The notes beneath the pieces were generated by a model. That model was not told where the DNA came from. It was given only the letters and a program-made list of their open reading frames with translations, and made no database searches. Shown in pieces: positions 55,690 to 64,000 of a DNA stretch of 64,000 bases. The DNA is from Yamagishiella unicocca. Its lineage: Eukaryota > Chlorophyta > Chlorophyceae > Chlamydomonadales > Volvocaceae. The position numbers and the translations under genes were made by a program. The stretch is taken from positions 62,001-126,000 of the forward strand of contig BDSL01000089.1 of the NCBI GenBank assembly GCA_003116995.1, in the 5' to 3' direction. Within the stretch, counting starts at the first letter, position 1; the number at the start of each line of letters is the position of its first letter.

Positions 55690-58600
55690 TCATACACGAT
55701 ATCGCACATCCACTGCGATGAAGGCATCGACTAGGGTCTGCAGCCTGTGAACTATCTGGACGAAATCCGGCCGCTCGGAGGGCTCCGGAGACAAACACGC
55801 AGCTGCCAACTCAGCGTACGGCATGTGAAATGGTGACGCCATCATGTCCTGTACCAAAGGGAAGGAGGGTGGCCACGGGGGCACGACTGCAGCTACTGCG
55901 GATCCTTGGCAAGTTGGGTGCCTGTGGTGACGGAATGGATTGGCTTCTTGCTCATTGGCCTTTCAGGCAGCGCCCCCTTGGGAACCAGGGGCAGCCCATG
56001 CTGCTAGCGGCTGGTCCAGATGACCCTTGACCAACCTGTAAATCGTTCTCTCTCAGGACTTTCCCAACAGCTTCTACTAGCACTGCTGCAGCAGACTAGT
56101 AAGGGCCTTTCTCGCTCTTCTTTGGACACCACCACCCATCTACCTACCCCGCCCGCCACCAGTCCGAATCCTGCACCCGCTTTGACGTTTCGGACGTAAG
56201 CGATACCCAATCGAACGACAAACACTTCAATTTGCAAGCATGTTAGGAATGGCACACGGTCTCACCCCTACCTACTAGCGCTATCGGTTTCCTTCTCAGG
56301 TATGTGCAAAACATGCGTTCCTACACCACCCCTTCCGCCATCTAGATGGCGGCTGGCGGGAGCCATTCTCCCGCCCACTCACCGCCAGCAGTGCGATCCC
56401 CAGCGGCTGGTGCTGCTGCCCCAGCCCTTGATCCGGCCCCACGCCGGCTAGGGACGCGGCCCGTTCCAGCGGACAGCCGTAGTACAGCTCCACCAGCATC
56501 ACTCCAAACGACCAAACATCCGCTCTGGGTGAGGCCTTACCCGCTGACAGCACCTGCAGCAGGTAGGGTCCGGCGAGAGAGGAGATGTTGGTGCGGACGG
56601 ATCGTTTTGAGGTGCAACGCATGTGGTGGCAAGTGACAAGACCCAAGGGTGGCCATTGTGGCGCAACTAACGGTGGTTATGTTCGGAGCAAGCGCTCCAT
56701 TCAGCAACTGGCTTGGCAACGAACACGCAACTACATGACTCCATCACACTGCCGCCCACTTCCCCGCTGCTTTTTTCCACGTCCCGCAACTGCTTCTGCT
56801 GCCCCGTACCCAACTGCCCGCTTAATGCCCCTCCCGCGCTGCTCGAACCTGGCCGCGCGCACGTCCTCCCTTGCACGCCAGCGTCACCCACCTCAATGTG
56901 TAAGTGCTAAACCGGAGCAAACGCATCCTCCCGTCTCCAGTGATTATGGACGCAACGAACCCCAACCCACCTCTGGCGCCATGTACGACGGAGTGCCATG
57001 AAACCTCCGCGAGGCGTGGGTAGCGCCCTCCGACAGCGGCAGGCTCAGCCCAAAGTCCGCAACCTTGGCGGTCAGCCCGATTACCGCGACGCCTTCACAT
57101 GCCTCCTCGGCGTCTTCTTGTACCTTCCCATCCGGAGCTTGAGAGCGGCGTGAGCCCGACACCAATAACACGTTATCTGTGTACCGGTGGGTAAGAAAGG
57201 AAACTTGTGGGCAGCGGTAGGTGGGCCGCGCCACCAGGCAGCAGCGGCGGGCATTGCCAAATGAAAGCTGCTGAACTGACAGCTCCTGTCGCACCAACCC
57301 TGCCATCCACCTGCTAAGGACCCGAAGGCTCCGTCGTCACTCTCGACACGTGCGAGAAATGTCGATCCACCTTAATACCTGGCTTGAGGTCTCCGTGTCC
57401 TAGCTAGTACAGGTGTTTGGAGGCATGGAGTCGCTGCTGCCCTCCTGCCCTGCCACCCACCTGGCTTGAGGTCTCCGTGTATGATGCGGCAGCTGTGCAC
57501 GTGCCGCATGCCCTGCGCCACGTCCAGAGCCAGCCGCAGTGCCAGCACCTCGAGGATGCCGCCTCCACGGATGCCGCCGGCCATGCTGCAACCTGTCACG
57601 GCGTACGTGGGTGCGTATCGATCGGGTGGGGCTCATCGTGGGTTGCGGTGGTCATGGGATCGATGCTCGGCGTCAGCCACCATGGAGTGCTGGATGGACG
57701 CGAGGTGGTGGCGATGGGGGCTACTCGACGGAAGGTGCGTTTCGATAGGCGGTACGGCAAATGACGGCGGAGTGCCGTGCCGTACATTGATTGTATCAGG
57801 TATGTAGGGCGCAAAAACACCGTACGTCATCTAAAAGTGGTAGGTCCTTCCTAAGGTTCTGACATTATGAAACCGCTGCTGGGTGGCAGCAGCTAAGCAG
57901 GCAGGTACAGTCATGCCGAACACCAAGCTGTATATTGTAACTGCAAGCAGCTGCAGCTGGGAGGCGACAGGGCCCTTCCGACATACCGGAGTGAACCAGA
58001 CAGACACTTGCTGACGTGGGGGTTATTCCAGCCCACCCAAGCAACCGCCTGTACATGCTCGCACATTTCCCGACACAGCCGTCGTCATCTCTGGCCCCCC
58101 AGAGGTGCCCTGCCCACCACCTGTACATACATCCACCTACTCACTCCCGTCCGTACAGCCGTCCGTACACTCGTCCCCCCCCTCCGCCTTCTTACCCAGG
58201 GCTTGACGCAAGGTGCCTCCGTTGCAGAGCTCCTGTACGATGTATAGCTTGTAGTGGCCCGCCTCACCCAAGTCACCCGGGACTGAGGGATTATCGCCGG
58301 TTTCGCGAGTAGTTGGGGGTTGGTGTACGAGGGGCTGCAGGTCGTACGTATACGTGGCTGCAGCGGGGGGGGGTGTTGTCCACATACATGGTGGGAACAC
58401 GGACAGTGGCGTCAGCCGGCGGATACCATCCACGTAATAAGTGAGTAGCCAGGCAAACACGACAAACGTATGCAGCAGCCGGTTACTGCTCGGGCCACGT
58501 CGTCGCTAGCTTGCGTCTACATGGTTAGATGTCGCGTCATAAGGATTCATGCATATACCCGGTCCAAGACTCGATAGCCCTGCCTGCGGCATCGTTAGCT

Positions 58601-58990
58601 TAGGTTTCGAATTCGAAGTGCGCGCGAGTGCGATGCGACGGTGGCGGCGTGGTCGCTCCCTCCATGTCCGCCGGGTAGATCTACCAGTGACAAAACAGTG
58701 ACAAAGCGGTCAGCAGGCGCCGTTCCCTGAGTGAGATGTGCCCGCTGGTGCTCCTGCATGCCCCGCGCGCGCTGCTCACCCACGACGTTCGGGTGCTCCA
58801 TGCTCATCGAGATGGCCGCCTCCAGCACGATGCGGTGCTGCGGGTGGCCCTCCGTCCCCGCCATCCCGCCTCCCACAACCAGCACCTTGACGGCCACCGG
58901 AAGGCCGCGCCACACGCCGCAGTAGACCACGCCCAACGCGCCGCATCCAATCACCGTGTGGACCTTAAGCTCGGGATCGCGAAGTTTGAT
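55690..58990 (-). other. RLK-C protein kinase domain (exons E17-E22)
   Basis: Exon lengths 211, 162, 132, 206, 171 and 159 nt are the same as in RLK-A. Glycine loop GCGALGVVY, PVAVKVLVV, HGDLKP, ADFGLS and YMAPE are intact. A 22-bp piece (ACCTGGCTTGAGGTCTCCGT...) of the E19 donor side is repeated 82 bp downstream in the intron (57377 and 57459), a local duplication not seen in A or B. Confidence 0.93.
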
Positions 58991-61900
58991 CTGCGAGGCG
59001 TGCGACACGGTGAGTCGAGCGAGAGAAGTAAGAAGGAAGGTATATAGGCCCCCACCGGCAACTAACACACGCCGCACGCAGCTCACGAACCCGCCTGCAG
59101 GCACCTAGCATGGCTTGCTTGCCTAGATAGAGTGTACCAGGGAATAACGAATGCATGAAACGACGCTTTCTAGCGAGCGTCATGTGTGTAACTGTAATGT
59201 TGGATGTGAAGCAGCCATCCTACATGAGTGTTCGAAAGGAAAACCGCCTCCAAAGTATGTACGGACGAACGAACTAATGGACCTGGTCGTCACCAAAGGG
59301 CTAGGCCTCGTTACCTACCTGCAGCTTGTGGATGGCACCTAACATTTCGCGCTGGCCATCAAGACCAGCAGCCCGAGCAGCATTGGCCTGCTCCTCTGAC
59401 AGTGCTATGACGGTGCTGTTCTGGCCACCTTTGACCTGTTGGCGTAGCTTGTCGAAGTAGGACTGCAAGCACGGTACGGCAGCAAGCGTACGGGCGAAAC
59501 GCGGTGTTGTGCGTTTCAGGGGATCAAAGAGTCGCAGATCTCTGTCAATGCAACCGTTAATAGCTAGTTGGCTATCCCCATACACGACAACGCAAAGAAG
59601 ATGCTGCTGTACGGTACGGCGGTGACCCAGTAAGGTAATGCGTGCGGCCGCGCTGCAGCAGTGGCTCAGGACCTCCCAGCACATTGATACACACCGATGG
59701 ATAATGCTGTTGATACTGGGGCCGCTAAGTTGGCCAATCAGGGACCGAGTTCCATCCAACCGACCAGCGCTGCGACAGAATGAAACACGGCAACTCGGTA
59801 AGCGTACGCGCATTACCTTCATCTGCTCCACGGCACCTTCCTCGTTCTCGATCCCTAGGTAAGACTGCTGTGACATCGATACCACCGATGCCGACTTCGC
59901 TTCGGCTGTGCATTCGGCGGCTCCCTGCTGACACCACTCTTTCTCGTGCGCCTCTGGCGTACAAATATGCGCCATCGACACCTGTGCAACGGCATTCCAT
60001 ACATCCATTATCAACGGCGGAAGCTACCCTGGCCGCCCGGGAATTTGAGCCGGGGCCGCAAAATCGCACGTCGGATCCACACGCATTGGTGTCACACACG
60101 TCAGCGGTGTTCCTTTCTAGAGTATCACATACGTATCACATACGTTAGTGCTGCGCCCTTTCTTTAGTATTAACACACGCTCTCACTATAAGACACGCTC
60201 TCAGGCAAGGGGCAGATGGGGACACTTTGCTGGTTCAACATCTCTACTTCAGTCTCTTGAGCAGATAGGTTGCCGCGCGGCGACCGCATCCGCTGCTGCA
60301 GGCACGGCGGACGGTACAGTACATGACCCACCTCCGTAGCGCCCATGCAGCCTGTTGCCTTGTTTCCAGGGGTCCCTTCCACACAGTGCAGTGCATGCAG
60401 CGTCAGTGCAACTGACGACGCTGCCCCTGCGCAGCTCATCTCGCCCTGCCTTGCGAGCTCCAGCGCCAATGGTTCCGCCATGCACCGACCTGATGTTGAT
60501 GACAGGTCTGCAGCAGCAGTGCGAGACGCGAACTGCCGGGATGTGCTAGATAGTGGCAACACCGTCATCCGAGACTTGAGGACGTCTTCATAGCTGGGGG
60601 ATTCTGCTGCTAATTGATCTTTTGCGGCTCCCTTTTGGCGTGAGGAAGACGTCTCGGCGGACTGCGTCATGCAAACCAACGGACCCACCGCTTTTCTCCT
60701 CGGACGCGACCTCTTGTACACGATGGTGAGGCCAACCACGGCAGCTGCCAGGAGTAGGGCACCGAAGGCTGCCGACAACACGCTGATTACCGGAACCACC
60801 CAGGCGGCCCGCCGATTGCCATCGTCGGGTGACGAGTCGATATTGTTAATTGTATGAAGGGGATCGGAGGGGAAGTCGAGCGCTGATAGTGGAATTGCAG
60901 GGCTGGGGCTGGGTGGGTTGGGGTTAACAGGAGGAGAGTCCATCGTGACGTTGATGTCTAAGCCTGCGCGGTGGTACGTAAGAGGGGAGCGATCGACAAA
61001 AAGGATTAGACAGCACATGCCAGGAATGTTGGGTCGCGGGCGGGTGAGGTGTAGAGAGTGCTTTCGGCCGCGCTGCCGTCACGTGTTTGCATGTTGTTTT
61101 GCTAGCCGACCCGCGCCGGCGGCGGTGCGGGTCACATCGCTTCCACGCTCACCTCCAAGACTGCGATCGGGCGCCGCTCGAGGATGGACAGTTTGGTACC
61201 GCCGGCTCGCAATGTCAGTCATGCTCTATTACTATCTTTGCCATTGGTACTGGTGGCGCGAGCGTATAGGGTGTACTGATACCCTCACAGCCCCGCCCCC
61301 TTAACACATGCCAGGCCTAGTGCCGGCGTAATGTAATAATGATAATAATAATCCTTGCCATGTATGCCTCCTTGAAGAGCCGTCTCTTCGCCATCGTAAA
61401 GGGTGTACCCCTACGGATAGCTCGCTACATATGCAGACGTCGCTGGAAGCAAGTGCGGCTAATTGTCCGCTTGCGCGACGCTTACCAGCAAGCTCGCCGT
61501 ACGGAAGGTCGAGTGGCGGGTGCGACAAGAGGCTCGCGCTGGGCGGCGCATCCTGCGGGAGCTTGTACGTGATCGTCACGTTGGTGCCCGTCCAGCCGTA
61601 GTGCCTCGCCACAGCCAACAGCAACACGCCGCTGTTGTAGTCGTACGACAGCACCTGCGTAAGCGGATATCGTAAATCGAAGACTTGCGTGGTTGATAAT
61701 TACGCGTACAACGAAAGCACACGTCTTTAAGTGCGGTCAGTTTGCCATCATGTACGGCAAAAGTACGGGTTTTGCAGCTAAAACTGTCTGTGGTCTCTGT
61801 AACATGTGTATATCGCAGACACCGAGAGGTCGAGCCGATAGATTCTGGAACTGGTCGTTACTCCCATGCATTGCATCAGTTAATGACCAAGTTCGGCATC

Positions 61901-64000
61901 CCCGGTGCACGCCTGCGAGAGGGAAGCACTTCACTCGCACCCATAGCGGGGACACCCTCAGATGGTAGAGTTACTATGCACGGGTATACAAGACACTGCG
62001 TGCATGTTGCAAACGCATGCATAGCACAAGTAAGCTGGACCAAGGACACGCCAAGTGACCCGACCACTCCGTTGGGAACGCCCGTTTTGTCCCTCCTGCC
62101 CTTATCAACAACCTCGCCGGACCCCTTCACCTCCCACGCTAGCGACCTGCTGCTGCTGTTGTGCCGCTCGCCGCAAAGTGATGCATACATCAGCGCCAGC
62201 TCAGCAGCACGTACTGCTACTGCAAGCTCCGGGTGGGCATCACCGAGAGCAGCGAGCTCCTTCAATCGACGCACGCCGCCCTCAAGCAAGGGAACCCTGC
62301 GCACCTGTGACGCGGCGGCGAAATTCAGCAAGGCTGCCATTGTGGTGTCGGTGTACGGCGGCGACGGTGGCGGCGGAGGCGGCGACGGAGGCAGTAGTGG
62401 CGGGGACGGTGGTGGTGGCGGCAGTGGCGGTGATGGCGGTTGCATCGGCTGCTGCGGCGGCAGCGATGGCCCGGTCAGGGCGAGCGGTGGTGAGCCTGAA
62501 CGCGGCGGCACCGGGGGGCCAGGAGGTAGAGATAAGGATGATGAGGAGTTGATGAAGGAACGCTATGGGCAACTGGTGATCAGAAGTTTGGTTCTCATAG
62601 TGGCCGCGACACCAGAAAGCCCGGCGTTTAGTGGTTAGTGCTATGCCCTTATATGCCTTGCTTGCGACCTGCCGTGGGTGCACCTAAATTTTCTTACCAT
62701 CGTTTGGGCCAAGAAAAGGCGGCAAGAGGCCTGACAGCCCAATGATCAATCGGCGCACTGCTGCCCAGCGAGCTGGCCTCTGCGCTGATACCAGCCAATC
62801 ACCCGGAGTAGCTGCTGCAGTCCACAGCGGCCGCCCCTGCTGAAGTTCCTTCCTCGCTTCCCTCAAACGCCGCCGCCCCTCGTTCGCCCCTTCCTGCTGA
62901 AGTCTGTCTAGCTGGTGCTGCCGCTGCGCCGCCGCCGCCGCCGCCATGGCGTGAGGCGCGTGATGTAGCAGTACGGCGGCGGCCAGCGCGCGCCACTCCT
63001 GCTCCGGAACCACCAGCGTCACATTATCCAGCACAAGGCGAGGCCCGATCGGGATGACGTAGCCGCCGTCTTCAGCGGGGGGTGGACGTGCGGTGAGCAA
63101 TCGGTCCTGGCGGGGATAACGAATCCTTCCGCCAATCCTGCGACATGCATGCCGGCATCGTAGCATTCAATGTAACAATGCAGTCATCAGGACTGAAGTC
63201 GCTCGCGACTGTATGCCACGTAACAACATGCTTGGATGCAGTCGGCAGCTGGCTATGAACAACTGCTGCAAGCAAGCTGTCTCCATCCCAAAAGAACCTT
63301 CCATGGCGGGCTTGACGAAAGCGAAAGCCCGTGTACTAGGAAGCTTGCATGGCGGGCTTAATGAAGCTTGCATGACGGACCGGGACTGTCCGTCGCAGAG
63401 CCCGCATCCCTAACACGGACCGTCCCGCCCATGCATTCGTTGTCATCGGGAGGGGTGAATTATTGCATATCCCATCCCGCCTAGGACCTCAGTCTCCGGA
63501 TCGCTACCCCCACGGCCACTTTTCCACAAGGTACGCGCCTGTCGCACTCGAAGAACCACAACGGTAGGGAGCTGTTGCGCCAAGCTGCGTCCTCCGGCCT
63601 GACTGCGGGTGGCTGAGGTGTGGCGCCGCTTGCTATGTCGGGCGGCAGGTTCAGCGGGTATACGCCTCCCGGCGCCAGGTTGTACAGAATCAGGTTTCGG
63701 AGCGTAATGGCCCGCACAAGCTTGCTCCGGTCGATTGCGCCCTGGAGGGAAGATTAAAAGCGCCATTGTTACAATTCAATAATTAATCCAGTCCGGGTCC
63801 GTCGCCGCGGGCAGCGGCACAGAAATTATGCAGCAGCCTGAAGGCATACCTATCGACAGTGGATTGGTATCGCTGTGTTTAGAAAGGCAAGCTTTCCATT
63901 ATGTATACTTCATTGCGTCGCTTATTATGTCCAAACGTCAAAGCGAGCAGTGTGTTGCGCGTTATGTTCGTAGATCGATAGGGCGTGGCCAGTAAGCCGG
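55690..64000 (-). CDS. receptor-like protein kinase, tandem copy C (RLK-C), 5' part beyond window
   Basis: Third paralogue. Visible exons: E9 63741-63535, E10 63137-62743 (both edges tentative), E11/E12 62495-62131 (one open frame of 121 codons, or 62495-62305 if spliced), E13 61654-61486, E14 60963-60332, E15 59981-59817, E16 59462-59319, E17 58990-58780, E18 58357-58196, E19 57592-57461, E20 57176-56971, E21 56553-56383, E22 55848-55690. Exons upstream of E9, including signal peptide and most of the ectodomain, lie past 64000. Phases match A and B. Two oddities: the E10 donor position reads ATTGGG where A and B have GGTGGG, and a CTTG duplication joins the Pro-rich frame to the following helical segment. 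Function beyond receptor kinase cannot be told. Confidence 0.75.
60332..60963 (-). other. RLK-C transmembrane and juxtamembrane exon (E14)
   Basis: 632 nt. Only one PNPPSPSP block remains in the extracellular part (two in A and B). The helix begins WVVPVISVLSAAFGALLLAA and is followed by YKRSRPRRK and the Ser-rich cytosolic tail ending GATE at a GTGGGT donor. Confidence 0.88.

Overview
The window looks like nuclear DNA of a volvocine green alga. The genes have many introns with GT...AG junctions. A receptor kinase carries Ser-Pro-Pro-rich linkers of the kind common in these algae. TGTAA, the usual volvocine polyadenylation signal, sits at the end of the retrotransposon repeats. An intact DIRS/PAT retrotransposon has the split-repeat layout of Volvox 'Kangaroo'. 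A Volvox-like source is my inference; the sequence does not name a species.

The backbone is a head-to-tail array of three paralogous receptor-like protein kinase genes, all on the minus strand. RLK-A runs 22095->1795, RLK-B runs 50177->33486, and RLK-C ends at 55690 with its 5' part beyond the right edge. I rebuilt about 22 exons by comparing the three copies; exon lengths and phases agree almost everywhere. The predicted protein has about 1,600 residues: signal peptide, long beta-rich ectodomain, Ser/Pro-rich linkers, one membrane helix, a cytosolic linker and a C-terminal Ser/Thr/Tyr-kinase-like domain. Flanking DNA was duplicated too.

Between and inside the genes lies a dense mobile-element record. 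RLK-A has a complete 6.0-kb DIRS/PAT element (12633-18655) in an intron, with gag-like, RT/RNase H/methyltransferase-like and tyrosine-recombinase ORFs and split direct repeats A1...B1A2...B2; RLK-B gives the empty site. Upstream of RLK-A are a 454-bp tandem duplication of its 5' end and promoter, an element of about 2.4 kb with CTATAG clusters at both ends around a decayed 2-oxoglutarate/Fe(II) dioxygenase-like gene, and a 168-bp satellite of five units. Introns of RLK-B hold a MITE with GTCGCGCACCCC arrays and a 780-bp element with ends AGTAACTGTT. A short family ending in the palindrome TGTAACNGTTACA is scattered across the window, and one piece breaks an RLK-B coding exon.

No tRNA, rRNA or CRISPR array was seen. 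The least certain parts are the exons between E4 and E6, the Pro-rich exon whose frame differs among copies, and the exact ends of the smaller elements.
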